A stretch of DNA of 64,000 nt from Rhododendron vialii (GCF_030253575.1 NC_080568.1:327501-391500), one strand, 5' to 3'. Numbered from the stretch's first letter, positions 23,001 through 34,754 are shown. Program-made: numbers and translations. The notes: generated from the sequence alone by a model not told the origin.

Positions 23001-24186
23001 TGATTGAAGAGAATAAAATACAAATTACAAGGACATTGGCCAGGAAATAAAGCCAAAGCTAGGGTAGGGTAGGGTAGGGCACAATTTGGCTCTTCTTCAT
23101 TAACCTAAAAATTCCCTATAGACGTAATTTGGGGCAGCTAAAGCTATTGTCTTTGAGTACACAAAATAACAAACGAGAAGGAAAGAATACATAGAAGGGA
23201 GGGGCAGAGCTTTAGGGAGGGCCAAAGCAACCATTATAGTTTTGAGCTACAGCCACAATTGAGAGTAGCCCTGCCACTTCCTGTTACTCAACATTAACAA
23301 ACATTCAATCATATTTATTTTAGGCCCCTTTCAACTAACTAGAATAATTTCTTAAATTAAATGTGATATATTATGAGGGAATAACCTGTCTCGTAAGCAT
23401 AAATAAGTACTAAAAAAAAATAAGGACCTTAGCGGAACGGGACCTTAGTATTGGCCCATAATTGGAGGTCCTTGCCATCTTAATTAAATGTCCCAATCCC
23501 TAATTTTTATACAACTGTGTTTGGAACTAGGGGAAAGTTGCCGATAAAAAAAAAGCCTAGGGGAAAGTGAGAAAAAAAAAAGATTTAAGGACGAAAATGG
23601 GAGGAAAATGTATATATGGTGTTTCTTTTATTCCCATAATCTTAAGGAAAAATTACTTGAATTTTTGCTATTTGTCCCATCTTTCTTTCCAAACCAAACA
23701 GTGGAAGATGAATTTTTAAATTTTCTCTGTTCTTTTTTTCCATAAGTTCTAAATAAACCCTAAACATGTAACTTACAAACAGCCCATTTACTACCTCTCT
23801 CAAATATTTTCGTGAAGGATGGCAAGAGAGAGTTATATGCAAAAGAGGAGGAGATGGAGAGGGGGACGAGGATGAGGCATCATGCGTGTTTTTGGGTTCA
23901 AAAGTGCCAAAAATGGTTGTTAATTAAACATATAGTTAAACGTAAAGGTGAACATACGTACATTGGCGAATGAACCATCGGAGAGGCCAGAACTAAACCT
24001 CCAAGACATTTCTTGGCCTCCGGGGAGCCTCCCTGATCTCTGTCCTTGGAAGAACAGAATGGATTTGGCCAGGGCATCTCTGTAATTAGGATTCCCTTGA
24101 ACACTAGTGCCCCAAAACAAGAATGTGAAAGAGAACAAGAAAACAGAGAGGCAGAGGGAAGAAGCTAATCCCCTTGTCAATGCCAT
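20088..24186 (-). CDS. GH9 endo-1,4-beta-glucanase, secreted, class B-like; last junction abnormal
   Basis: Exons: 23962-24186, 22078-22581, 21769-21918, 21520-21631, 21017-21180, and a last exon ending at 20088. The protein starts [20 protein letters not shown], a clear signal peptide, followed by the GH9 domain. The nucleophile/base region [20 protein letters not shown], the SYMVGYG…HHRGSS block and the [17 protein letters not shown] block (catalytic Asp/Glu) are all present. No C-terminal CBM49 is present, so it is class B-like. These enzymes cut beta-1,4-glucan in the wall during expansion or separation. Exon 5 ends CAG|GCAAGT, a GC donor. The family-expected acceptor before '[10 protein letters not shown]' is missing: GTTATCTAC replaces the usual Val-Asp-Tyr start without a preceding AG. 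The nearest in-phase acceptor (20613) would add about 64 lysine-rich residues. The gene may be intact by that route, mis-spliced or dead. Confidence 0.9.
20421..20690 (-). other. Foreign-looking segment at the GH9 last junction
   Basis: This segment interrupts the point where the last GH9 intron should end. One minus-strand frame reads '[16 protein letters not shown]' and then (E)EEEIDF repeats; another gives KKKKSTS repeats and continues into GH9 sequence. The composition resembles organellar genes with acidic repeats, which would suggest inserted plastid DNA, but I cannot identify the source. The boundary near 20415-20421 is inferred from where GH9 similarity starts. Confidence 0.35.
20524..20607 (+). 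repeat. 21-bp tandem repeat, four units
   Basis: The unit is GAAGTCGATTTCTTCTTCTT plus C. The first three are almost perfect and the fourth varies at its end. The period is a multiple of three, so all frames stay open through it. It lies in the abnormal intron/exon segment of the GH9 gene. Confidence 0.93.
22582..23961 (-). other. GH9 intron 1 (1.38 kb)
   Basis: The donor is AAT|GTACGT at 23961 and the acceptor TTCCAG at 22582-22587. No gene inside was recognised. A short (GGGTA)n run at 23065-23080 is the only simple repeat of note. Confidence 0.85.
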
Positions 24187-24591
24187 TTTTTTTTTTAACT
24201 CTGAACAATAATAATGAGGTTTAATTCTTCAAGAATATTGAGCCCCTTATATAGGAGGGAAACCCAACCGCCACCAACGCAAAATTAGGCTTTTTCCCTC
24301 CCTCAAGATTCCTGTTGGTGATTATTGACCATAATCCTAGCTGTTCGTATTAAATTGACGGTTTAATCTAGCTATGTTTGGACATGCTTTTCCCTTTTTA
24401 GGGTTTGTTTTGTTCGTAGTTACCCTAATATCTTTTGGAATGTTTTTAAATTTCGTTTCGGCTTGATTTAGACATTGAACCAAAAAAACAGCAACCAAAT
24501 CTTACAAGAATATTGCCAAAAAAACAAAAACTTTGATATTTTGTAGAAAAGATGACTAAAAAATCGGTGAAGTTTGTCGGGCTTGTGGCTT

Positions 24592-25167
24592 TAGGGCTAT
24601 CCACGGTCCAGATTGGATTGGATTCCATTGAATCCAATCTTAATCCATATCTCACAGTTTTTAGAAATTACAATCCAATCCTAATCCAAAAGTCTCACGG
24701 TTCAGTTCCAATCCAAACCACGAGTCACGGTTCGGTTCCGGTTTTATCCACATATTTTCTTCCATAAAAATAAAATGACACTACTGCCAACTAAAAATGC
24801 AAAGTGCCAACACTTATTAATTATGACATTCCATAATATTACACTTATTATCCCTTAAGTTTTGTATATCATCACATTAATGTAAAATTGTTAAAAAAAA
24901 TTATAACAATTTAGTAAAATTATAATTATTTATAAATATTACACATACACATGTATATTTTTCAATTTTATTTTTTAAAATATCTCGCGGTCCGGTTCGA
25001 TTAATCCACGGTTTTGAAATGAAAATCCAATCATAACCCGTATCTCACGTTTTTTTTAATTTTTGAATCCGTGTCCGGACCATTAGTCCACGGACAAAAG
25101 TCAAAATGCATGGATCGGTTCGATCCGGACCGGTTTCACGGTTCTCGGTTTTTCTTGGACAGCCCTA
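24592..25167 (+). mobile_element. hAT-type non-autonomous element (576 bp)
   Basis: The ends TAGGGCTATCC and GGACAGCCCTA are inverted repeats with one mismatch. The 8-bp direct repeat TGTGGCTT lies at 24584-24591 and 25168-25175. TAGGGCTGTCC-type ends and an 8-bp duplication are typical of plant hAT elements. The interior is rich in CGGTTCGGTTCCG / TCCGGACCGGTT segments and carries no transposase. It sits about 0.4 kb upstream of the GH9 start. Confidence 0.88.
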
Positions 25168-25175
25168 TGTGGCTT

Positions 25176-26818
25176 GTGTTTGACACCCCTTGGCAATCTC
25201 TTATCTTACTACGTGTGTACGGATATGAAAGGTGAATTTGTGCGCTTTGTGATTTACCTTGACCACACCCAAGATTTTCAGAAAGGGAAAATCCTATCTG
25301 CAAAATCAAAAGTTTAAGGAATTCCGACATTGCCTAATTTTTTTGGAAAAGCATGCCAAGTGAACAGATACTACCCGATATAGGCAGTCTGAATCTCACA
25401 AAGATACATTCCTCCTTAAGACTGCAATCAAATATTTTTCTTACAATTTTAGGGTCTGTTTGAATGTTGTGCGATTAGTTTGTAGAATATTGTTAGAGAA
25501 AACAAAATCAGTTCTTACGAGATACATTTCCATAGGAGCTTGCAGTGTCAATCAGTTAATTACGGAAACATAAAATACTGTATGAATGTGCCAAACCGTG
25601 GAGAGTTACAATGGTAAGTATTTTTCATTTTTCACGGTTGCCAATTTATAGATCGAGTTTCGTACATACACTAATGTGATATATTGGAATCGTCCGATTC
25701 ACATAAAACAAAATGACAAGTGTCTCACATACCCCAAACAGTTTTCCGAAAGATATGCGTAGATTTGTCTGTATACCTAGAGCATTTTTTATCATACACA
25801 AAAGGAAAAAGAACGCATAAAATATGACCCTAAATGCAGTGTTTAGCCTTCTAATTTAGTAGCCTAGTAGGAGTACGTGTACTGTTTACTAGTAGTAACA
25901 TTTATTCCCAAATCTCTCCCAACAAAAAGAACGCTTCTGTTCTCGACTCTCTTATCTTATCTTATTAAACTAAAACGGATGGGGACAACAGCATCTTTGA
26001 AGGGTCATTAGCACGAGCTAATTGTAGTCAAGGTTGGGGAAATTGCATTGCATCCCCCTTTCCCATTTATTTTTGCCAAAAATGTGTTATTGGGCCTAAT
26101 AATGGAATTAAATCCAATTCGTTCGTTTTGTTTGGCTCGCCGGATTGGCATGACCTAGCTGCAAAAAATCACATACTTACTTGTACGAAACATGTTGATA
26201 TTGAATTTATTTCGATGGAGAGTAAAAACATGTTTTGTTCATGTTGTTACTAGTATTCGATTAATTAGCATGATTTTTTGCAAGTGTTTAAATACTCAAT
26301 GAGCCAAAGATAATAAATGGATTTGTGTTAAAATTTATACATTATTTTGTGTATCGAACGGGACACAACGCTAATTGTTAGTAATATAATTATTGTACAT
26401 ATCCAAGCATAAATAATTACTATCATGACCAATTAAAGAAGAAAATATGAAGAAAAAGTCATGTATAAAACATAAACAAAATAATAAAAAAAACAGTAAA
26501 AGAATATGATTTCCATTTACTCCACGTCCCACCCCACGTACATCCCTCTCCCCATTAAAACATGTAACTGCCAAGTAGTATTATTTAGGTTTTAAAAATC
26601 CTATATTCTGAAAATTTAGGATTTGAGATTTAAAAGGTTGGAGAACTCCTACTACATTTGCATAGAATATCCGTTCGATGCATGGGATTAAAAGACAATT
26701 TATGCAGGTTCGACACTTTGGAGTAGGAACCATACAAATGTGTGGTGGAGAGATGAGTTGAACCACCACATGAAAATGTTACTGGGACATTGGATAATTT
26801 TTCCTCAATTTCCCTAAA

Positions 26819-26824
<6 letters not shown>
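25176..26824. other. Intergenic, nothing recognised
   Basis: AT-rich sequence without recognisable genes or clear repeats. It may include distal promoter sequence of the GH9 gene. Confidence 0.45.

Positions 26825-26908
<84 letters not shown>
26825..26908. repeat. Long CT microsatellite, ~42 units
   Basis: An uninterrupted (CT)n tract of about 84 bp. Tracts of this length and purity usually mutate quickly. Confidence 0.97.
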
Positions 26909-26910
<2 letters not shown>

Positions 26911-27085
26911 TCTTTCCAAATTAAAAAATAAATAAAAGAAAAAAAATCTAGAAAATTAAGAATAAGGACTTAGAGGCTTGTGAGACTTCATCACATTTCC
27001 ATACGATATTGATTGGTTGATACGTCAAACGGTTATAGAATACGATAAAATTGTTAAATTGATTTGTGAAGTGCACAATTACTAA

Positions 27086-27229
27086 AGGAAATTGAATTCT
27101 ACACTTCCTTTTTTGACATCTACACTCCTTTTTTTGTCTCCTAGGACAAAAATTACAGACACTTTGAACACTAAAATTCAAAAAAAAGAGTGTAGATGTC
27201 AAAAAAGGGGGTGTAGAATTCAATTTCCT
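27086..27229. mobile_element. 144-bp foldback element
   Basis: The two ends are near-perfect inverted repeats of about 50 bp (AGGAAATTGAATTCTACAC, TTTTGACATCTACACTC and complement). A 6-bp direct repeat TACTAA flanks it at 27080-27085 and 27230-27235. There is no coding capacity. The family is uncertain because the exact end base can shift by one. Confidence 0.75.
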
Positions 27230-27235
27230 TACTAA

Positions 27236-28173
27236 ATTGACATCTTAGTAGAGAATGTAAAAGTATCCAACTAACTTAACTAAAGGTGACAAACATCCGC
27301 CATAAAAAGCGGTTCCCATTACAAAAACTGTTTCCTCGTGTGTTGGTGCCATCATGTCCGACCACTGCGCAATACATGGAAAAAGATAGATAAGTTGGGA
27401 GTGGGAGCGAGATTTTTTTTACTGTATTTTTTATTGTCAACAAACAGGCAATTTAGTTCATTACAAACACCCAAAGTAAAAGATTTCATCACAATAATAA
27501 AAAAGGAATGAATTAAAACTACCAAATCTAAGATACGAGCTACTGTGAAAAGCGCATCTGGCTAACAAGCTCAATAACGCACTGCCAAAGCAAACCGACA
27601 CTAGGTGTTGGCATAAGAGTCCCGTCTACGACTAAGCAGAGAGGATTCTAAGGGAATTTCAGCTCAAACCGTGGACGGATAGCACGGATTAAATCATCAA
27701 TCGATAAGATAAACCCAAACTAGCACGCCAGCCAGCCAGCTCTTGAGAGAAAAACAACGACCCGCTATCGGGGGTGGGAGCGAGATGATCAGGAAGAAGA
27801 GATTAACGGAATTAACGCAACAATAACGGCCAAAAGGAAATCGGCGCAAATGGCGGGGGGGACCCGCTAAGAATTAATCGGCGCCATGCATGGCTAATTA
27901 ATCATCATTTGATGGGTTTGATTTTGATGTGGAAAGTAGAGAAATGTGGGGTCAGATTTAAGAAGATGATTGTGATTGCTTTCTTTACTCTAGCTCTATG
28001 TCCGAGTTGGTTACTTTGGTTTAATCTCTTGTTCTTGGGATCCTTCATACTCCTACTTTCTTCCCATGCTTTATGACTAACATTTTGACTTTGTTTCTTC
28101 TTACTATTATAGCCTTGTATTATTGTCTTAAATCCCTGTTCTGACCTTTCTAAATTTTCTTAGGAGTACGTTC
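27236..28173. other. Intergenic, no gene recognised
   Basis: A ~360-bp stretch (27425-27785) looks compositionally different and could be a degraded retroelement read on the minus strand, but I recognise no protein domain. Nothing else supported. Confidence 0.35.
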
Positions 28174-28176
28174 TTA

Positions 28177-28958
28177 GGCCATCCACAGTGGTATAATCAA
28201 AAAAGGATAACCAAAAATTGACACATCAGCTTTTGATTATTCACTTAAGAGATTGCTAAGCTTAACAATGTTAAGCTTCACTATAATCACTTCTAGTCCA
28301 TAATCAAAATATGGGGTCAACTACAATTTCATTCTCTCTCCCCCCTGTTTTCCGTCATTCACTTCCCTCCATTTACATTTTTTATGAGTTAAAATATATC
28401 GATTCCCTCTCTTAATTTTGAAAAAAAAATCGGTGACTTCTTTACCTGCTATTATGATTTTTTTCTCTTTTTTTTTTTTCCGGGGGTGGGTAGTAGAAAC
28501 AGGAAAGAAGAGTGAAATACCTTAATCCAGCGACGATGAATTGAATTGTAGATGATCGAGAGATATGAGTTTCACTTTTGGAAGAAAAGAAAGAGAAATA
28601 GTTTGTTGCGAAGTGAAAAAGATATAGAGTAGCGAAAAAGCTTGGCTATATAAAATTTTTATTCTTCAATTTTATTTTTTTAACCAAAAAAAAAAAAAGA
28701 GTGGGCGAAGAATGGAAGAAGAAAATACTAGTTGAAACACATGTGTATACAAATTTTGGAACTAGTTAACTTATGTGGTGTAGGATCCACAAATTTTGAT
28801 TATTGAAAAAGATTGTTAGTTTTGGTTATCCAAAACCCAAAATTTGATTATTTATAAGGATGTTGCTAAGTTTGATTATACCATTGTGAGTAATCTTTTG
28901 CACCAACATTGTTAACTTTAAAAACAATTGGCATTTGATTATACCACTGTGGATGACC
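28177..28958 (+). mobile_element. PIF/Harbinger-type MITE (782 bp)
   Basis: The ends GGCCATCCACAGTGGTATAA and the complement of TTATACCACTGTGGATGACC form a ~24-bp inverted repeat with one mismatch in the first 20. TTA flanks both sides (28174-28176, 28959-28961). The interior also has sub-terminal inverted segments (TGATTAT..TAAG..TTGCTAAGCTTAACAATG and complement). No transposase was seen. Confidence 0.87.
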
Positions 28959-29134
28959 TTATCTTATATCTCCTTCCCTTTCCCCTATGAATTTCAAGAG
29001 GAACCGATCTTGGCGTTTGACACAATGGTTGTGTAGCATTCATTTGGAGCGTGAGATTTAGGGTTCGACTTATATGACATGATGTTAACATATTCTCCAG
29101 TGATTTAATAAATACTAACATACTAACATCTTAT

Positions 29135-29541
29135 CAGAAATCCTATTGGTACCGACGGGTACCATAGGGAAAATGTACCGACGGCCGCCGGACGGCCGTC
29201 TCCGGCCACCGGACGGCCGATCCGAGCCGTCCAAAAATTTTAAAAAATAAAATCGAGTGGGCCTACGCGAGAATCAATGGCATCCGAGGTGTGTAGGGTA
29301 CTTGATCCGAGCACCCATTTTTCGTGTATATTTGTATATACGTGTATATACACGAAAAAGGGGTGCTCGGATCAAGTACTCTACACACCTCGGATGCCAT
29401 TGATTCCCGCGTAGGCCCACTCGGTTTTATTTTTTAAAATTTTTGGACGGCTCGGATCGGCCGTCCGGTGGCCGGAGACGGCCGTCCGGTGGCCGTCGGT
29501 ACATTTTCCCTATGGTACCGTCGGTACCAATAGCACTACTC
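29135..29541. mobile_element. Near-palindromic foldback element A (407 bp, Mutator-type duplication)
   Basis: The element is almost entirely an inverted repeat. Arms of about 190 bp share CTATTGGTACCGACGG, GGGAAAATGTACCGACGGCC, CGGACGGCCGTCTCCGGCCA, GGGTACTTGATC-type and GTGTATAT segments, and meet at a loop near 29335. The 9-bp direct repeat ACATCTTAT flanks it at 29126-29134 and 29542-29550, which is the duplication size of Mutator-like elements. A diverged relative is at 32412-32813. Confidence 0.85.
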
Positions 29542-30063
29542 ACATCTTATTGACTGACCAAAATAAAACAGTATTTCAAGAAGAAAAACTTGAAACTAAT
29601 AATTTAAGCAAAAAAAGAAAACAAGAAACTAACTAGCTTAATTTGTATCATTTCTTGTCAACTGTATTATCTATTCTATCTTTTCTAATAGGAAAAAAAA
29701 ATCTTGGTTTGAACAAATTTACGATGTTGTGTCACCAAAAGTAGCTTTCATTTTCCAAATAAAATACTACTCCTCTACAGACTTAGAGCATTCTATGTAA
29801 TCTCATTCATCCAAAAGTGGCTTTAATTTAGTGATTAGATTTTGCTGAAAGTATATTCTCAGGAAGAAATTACGTACTCTTTTCGGAAATAGTCTTTTTA
29901 AAATCTAGATCATTAATTGCAAAGATGAAAGGTTGAGACCCGAGTCCATAGGCTTCTCTACAAATGGACTGCAGATAAAACCGGATTGAAATGAAAATAA
30001 TTTTTGCACCTAATTTTATTGTGATGTGAAGACGATTAATCATTTAAACATGATGTAATTAAG

Positions 30064-30240
30064 GAATGGCAATTTGAACCGAACCGATGAGTATCCGAAC
30101 CGTAACCGAATTTTTCTCCCGAACCATAACCGAAAATTTTCCCGTGGGTATGGGTATGGTTGAGGCTTGGATAACCGAACGGGTATCGGTTCGGTTATGG
30201 TTTAACTGTTATCCGAACCGAACTCTTAAATATATATAAT
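30064..30240. repeat. CCGAACCG-rich interspersed fragment
   Basis: It is built of variants of GAACCGAACCG, TAACCGAA and GGTTCGGTTATGG in both orientations. This resembles the interior of the hAT element at 24592-25167 and similar plant repeats. No clear ends. Confidence 0.4.
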
Positions 30241-31111
30241 ATCCAATATCTATTGTATATTACATTACATATATCATATATGGAGAGATAGTCCGAAAAT
30301 CCTAGGGCTTTCACAGTTTCACATATCTGCTTCTCACGAAGGCATAGCGCCGCTTCAGAGGCCAACCTCCATATCTTCCCCGTCGATACTCACATATCTG
30401 TTGGATTAGGCTTCAAGCAAAATGGACTCGCACGTCGAGGCCCAATTCATCTTCCATGTCTTGTGGCCCGCTCCCAAAGGCCTGCTGCGTTTTAAACACA
30501 CACACACCCATTAAATCAAAGAGTTACATTTGGCTGAAAACCACATAAAAAATCAAAGAGTTATCGAAATTGAACTCAAACAAATTAGTCTTACCACGCA
30601 TTTCAGAAATTTACTTGATGCAAGTGGATGTGTGTAATCATTAAAATTTATAAACGATAACAGATGATGGATGAGGCTGGCATACGTGGAGTAGGTACAT
30701 TTGGCTGAAAACCAAATTTGTTCTAACAACATATATAAAATCTCAATGTGTTCTTGTGGTTTTGATTTCTTGGTTCAGTATTTATGTTTTGGTAAGACCA
30801 CCTACAACAAGTGTCCATAAGGCCTTCAACCCATTTCCTTCAATTCGGGAAGTATATATCAAAATGTAATATAGGCCTTAAAAAAACTAGCTAGCATGGG
30901 CAGCTTACTTCAGAAAACTTCAATTGAAAAGCAAACTTCAACTGGTCGTTGTTCATAGAAAATCAGATTATCTTTTCACTCGGAAAAAAATAAATAAATC
31001 CAATCAATTCGTCAAAACTAAACTAAAAACTCAAAAGGGCATCGATTTTGTTGTAAGAAAACATCAATACTCACTCTCACTTCATAGTTGAGCAATATAT
31101 GAATTAAGGCC

Positions 31112-31220
31112 CAATATCGGATTGGCATCAGATGCTCCGGTTTTAATTAGGCCATCGCTAGGGAACTATGAAATTGGTCTCCGGGATAAGTCGAGGTAAG
31201 GGTAAACTGATCGGACACCT
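31112..31220 (+). mobile_element. SINE 3' fragment
   Basis: The segment GATGCTCCGG…TTAATTAGG, GGGATAAGTCGAGGT and GTAAACTGATCGGACACCT parallels the 3' half of the SINE at 824-1057 (GGAGCATTGGCTCCG…, AGATAAGTCGAGGTGCACG, GTTAATCCAATCACCT). The promoter half is missing. Confidence 0.5.
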
Positions 31221-31379
31221 GAATTATCAAAATGAAAAGGATAAACTACAACTAATAAAGCCACCAAAAAGTCTAGGAACATACCTTTAAAACATTACTC
31301 CAAACATAGTTGCGTCTAAAACCATTAGATATATGTGCTTTGTCCAAAATTTTGTTTTAAAATGTGTTCATAGAATTGC

Positions 31380-31740
31380 TCTAAAGCCACGACAACTTGG
31401 CGGCTGAAGGAGCCCTCGGGCCGGTGTTTCGTTGGCGTTGTTTTCCTTTCAAGATCTGCAGGTGTGCAAGTTTGGGTTTTTGCTTCCGGTTGAAGATTTC
31501 ATCCGTGCTTTCGGTCAATGATTTGAGCTGGGGTTCTATTTAGATCCTCTCTATCTTGTCGCAGACACGATTCTCTTATCGATACCTAGTATTGATTTGT
31601 TTCTGCAGGGTGTCTTGAGTCTATCAGCCTGGTGTGTTTTTTCGCAATAACTCGTGCCTCCGATTTGGTAGTTTGGTTAATTCATGTACGTTGTGATGAA
31701 ATCATTTACGTTGCTTGATTGTTGATGTAAAAAAAAACAG
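31380..31740 (+). mobile_element. Possible LINE 3' UTR/tail
   Basis: A T- and G-rich stretch ends in GATGTAAAAAAAAAC at 31724-31738, typical of a retroposed 3' end. No coding part is recognisable, so the call is tentative. Confidence 0.25.
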
Positions 31741-32007
31741 AGCCATCGGGCCTGACTAGTTTGACCGAGTAGCACTTGGAATTGAACACAAATTGACAAA
31801 TAGTAGATTAATCAATAACGCTACGTCCATCGACTTGAGAGTCGGTAAACTTTCACCGAAATGCCGTGCGACGGCGTTTTCGGTTTGGATTCACCGAAAT
31901 TTTATTTTTTTGATATTTTTATTTTAAAGGGTCATAATTATTTTTTAGCTTTAGGACTCTCGTTGAAGAGCCCTAACAGAACCATAAACAAAATGAAAAA
32001 ACTAGCT

Positions 32008-32163
32008 GTGTTTGGTTTGTGTTTTGAAAAGTTTTTTGAAAAATAATAGGGGTAATAAGTAGAGAGAGATAGAGAGAGAAATGTTGGAAGTAGGAGGAAT
32101 CTAAGGGGAATCTAGGAGGAATTTTTTGAAAAATTCTTTTCAAATAGCAAAGAGAACAAGGAA
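32008..32163. repeat. Short interspersed repeat, relative of 13588-13752
   Basis: It shares the framework of the eIF3i intron 5 copy: CTGTGTTTGG, TTTTTTGAAAAATA, GGGGTAATAAGTAGAGAGAG, GAAATGTTGGAAGTA and CAAAGAGAACAAGG. Divergence is moderate. Confidence 0.6.
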
Positions 32164-32411
32164 ATGTTCCAATTTTCAATCCGTTTGAACCGCTACAAAA
32201 ATTTTATTTTTCTAATCATTTTATTCTATAGAGTCGTAATTAATTTTTAGCTTTATGACTCTCATTGGAAAGCTCTAAAAGAACCATAAAATTAAATGTT
32301 TTAACACCAAAAATAACCCAAAACGCCGTCGTACAGCGCGTTTCTGTGAGAGTTCACCGACGTGGGAGTCGGTGGGCGTAGTCTTATTATTACTACTAAT
32401 CAAGACGAAAA

Positions 32412-32813
32412 TGATAGCAGTACCAACGAGTGTGCAGGGAAAACGTACTGATCGGCCGCTCCGGGCCGTCTTTGGCCACCGGACGACCGATCCGAATCGT
32501 CCAAAAAATCTATAAAAAAAAAATTCAGGGGACTCGCGTGAGAATTAATGACATCCAATGTGTGTAGGGTACTTGATCTAAACACCCTATTTTCGTGTAT
32601 ATATGTATATATGTATATACATATATACACGAAAATAGAATGTTTAGATCAAGCACCTTACACATATCGGATGCTGTTATTTCTTGCATAGGCCCCCTCA
32701 ATTTTTTTTTTAAAATTTTTGAACAGCTTGGATCGGCCATTTGGTGACCGGAGACGGTCCAGCACGGCCGATCGATACGTTTTCCTGCACAACTCGTCGG
32801 TATTGCTAGCAGT
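32412..32813. mobile_element. Near-palindromic foldback element B, relative of element A
   Basis: The arms carry GCAGGGAAAACGTACTGATC and its imperfect complement, and meet at a GTATATATGTATATA-rich loop near 32610. Several blocks match element A at 29135-29541: GTGTGTAGGGTACTTGATC, TTTTCGTGTATAT and CCGGAGACGG. The arms have diverged more than those of A, so this copy appears older. End positions are approximate. Confidence 0.75.
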
Positions 32814-32843
32814 ACTCGCTCTGTTCTTCAAACCCACTCTCTG

Positions 32844-33199
32844 CAAAACTTCTGTGATGCTCCCAAGTGGTATGGGAGCATCATACTCCCAATGAATTAC
32901 AGCCCTTGGATTGAAAATAGATAAATCACAGCCTTTAGATCAAAACCAAAAACTAAAAATGGGGTGGTTTTGTTAAAAATGAGGTGGTTTTGATCTAAAA
33001 AACGGAGGATTACTTACCACAGAACAGACAACACTTACCATTCACTAAGGCAACACTTACCATTCACTAAGGCAGAACTTACCACACAAGTGTGGTAAGT
33101 TCTGCCTTAGTGAATGGTAAGTGTTGCCTTAGTGAATGGTAAGTGTTTGTAATTCATTGGGAGTATGATGCTCCCATACCACTTGGGAGCATCATATTG
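32844..33199. mobile_element. Foldback element C with internal palindromic tandem repeats
   Basis: A 10-bp direct repeat CCACTCTCTG flanks it at 32834-32843 and 33200-33209 (9-10 bp, Mutator-like). Inverted arms of about 40 bp (TGATGCTCCCAAGTGGTATG, GGAGCATCATACTCCC, AATGAATTAC) are perfect. The centre (33010-33150) holds ACACTTACCATTCACTAAGG twice, then a short ACCACACAAGTGTGGT palindrome, then the complement twice. It would form a nearly perfect hairpin. No coding capacity. Confidence 0.85.
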
Positions 33200-33664
33200 C
33201 CACTCTCTGAGTCAATACTAGGCGTCTATCTATCTTATCTATTAGTTCCATGGTCCCATTAATTATTAGTCCCACACCCACTACTGATCTGATCTTTTTA
33301 AATCCAGAGTGGGACAAAAGTCGGTCAAATCTCTCGGCTTAATTCTTTGATGAATCTCTCTTGCATATGCCGGTTTTGCCTTCCCCGTTCAAATACCATT
33401 TGGGAAGTTCGATTCGATCGTGGTCCTGCTCATACACGCTTGGTCGCTTGCGTTCCCTAGAAAAAGAATATCCTTTTCAATACAAATCACAGGCTCATTA
33501 ATATTTTATCTGGTATACAATAGTCTGGGACCGACATGAAATTTTTTACTCTCGCCCTTCGATCCTCGTCGTAAAGGTTCTTACTCTCAATTTTTGTTCT
33601 CACTCATTTTCGTAGTTTAATATGTTTTTGAAAAACAATACCATGATCGCAGTCTTATTATCGC

Positions 33665-34652
33665 GAGTCCAGCTCCTCTCCAATCCTTTTAGAGCATCCA
33701 CACCAAACTCTTTATTTTCTGGGATAAATTAACGAGAAATGTGCACTTTTTTTTTATTGTAGTCAGTGCATTCTTAAACTCTCACCACACCAGCCTCTTT
33801 ACTCCCGCACCAATCCTACCAAACCCCATACTACAAACCACCTTGATGCCATCGCCACCACAACAGCCACACCTCTCACTCTCTCTCTCTCTCTCTACTT
33901 CCTCCCACCCTTCAAATGGCCGATCCAGAGCACAAAGACGCAGAAGAACCCACCCCCAACAAACCCTAACCGCTGGCAACGGCGGCTGGGTTGATCGAGC
34001 GCCAGGAGGTAGTGGATCTGCGACAAAGCAAGCCTTCGAGCACGAGTGGCCATGGGAGCAGCCTGCTCCGAGTATGTAATTAATAAAATAAAGGAAATGA
34101 GGTACTATAGCAAAGCTACACCAATTGCAAAGTGGAGAGGGAAGTAGTGAGCCTGATGCAAGAGAGTCTTGGGGGGTTTTGCTCTTTATTATAGTGTGAT
34201 GGAGGAAGTACCGAGAGAGATGCAGATGCTGTTAAATGGATTGGAGAGAACACAACTTTTTAAATAACACTTCAATGATCGAAATCGTTCATAATTTTTA
34301 ATTCCCCGAGAGCATCAAGCATGCCAACAATTATTTTCATCAATTATCGTTTGATATGATTTTGAAACAAATTTATATTGAAAAAAATTCAGAAAGAGGT
34401 TTTGTTCTACTGTTGCAATATTATATTTTGCAAGATAATGTGTTCCAAATGTGTTTTAAAATCATATCTAATGATGTCCAATAAACTTGATTTTTGACAT
34501 ATTTCATGTTCTCAACGAGCAAAACAAAATGAACTATTTCAATCATTGATGTGAGATCGTAAGAAATTTTTACAAGCTAGATCGTAAGAAATTTTTATAA
34601 GCCAAGATTGGAAAGAGTGTTCTCTCCAATGATTGGAGAGGAGCCGGGCTCC
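33665..34652 (+). mobile_element. Non-autonomous element of 988 bp with 8-bp duplication
   Basis: The left end GAGTCCAGCTCCTCTCCAAT and the right end complement (GGAGCCCGGCTCCTCTCCAAT) are inverted repeats. ATTATCGC flanks at 33657-33664 and 34653-34660, suggesting hAT. The interior includes a CT tract (33882-33899). A 112-residue open frame at 33741-34079 is proline/serine-rich low-complexity sequence that I do not accept as a gene. Confidence 0.7.
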
Positions 34653-34754
34653 ATTATCGCTAGCGCTCATACACAAGCTTTATGTATTTTTTTTTTTTTA
34701 ACATTTTTTATAGAGAGATAGGAAGCTTTATGTTACTAAAGACCAACCTGTAGT

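Noticed and set aside
23060-23080. (GGGTA)n run as interstitial telomere
   Set aside because: The plant telomere unit is TTTAGGG; this run has a 5-base period and only about three units.
32844-33199. CRISPR-like array (regular repeats near 33020-33140)
   Set aside because: The repeats are inverted arms of a eukaryotic foldback element, without spacers.
33741-34079. Proline/serine-rich 112-residue frame
   Set aside because: It lies inside a non-autonomous element and is driven by a CT tract.
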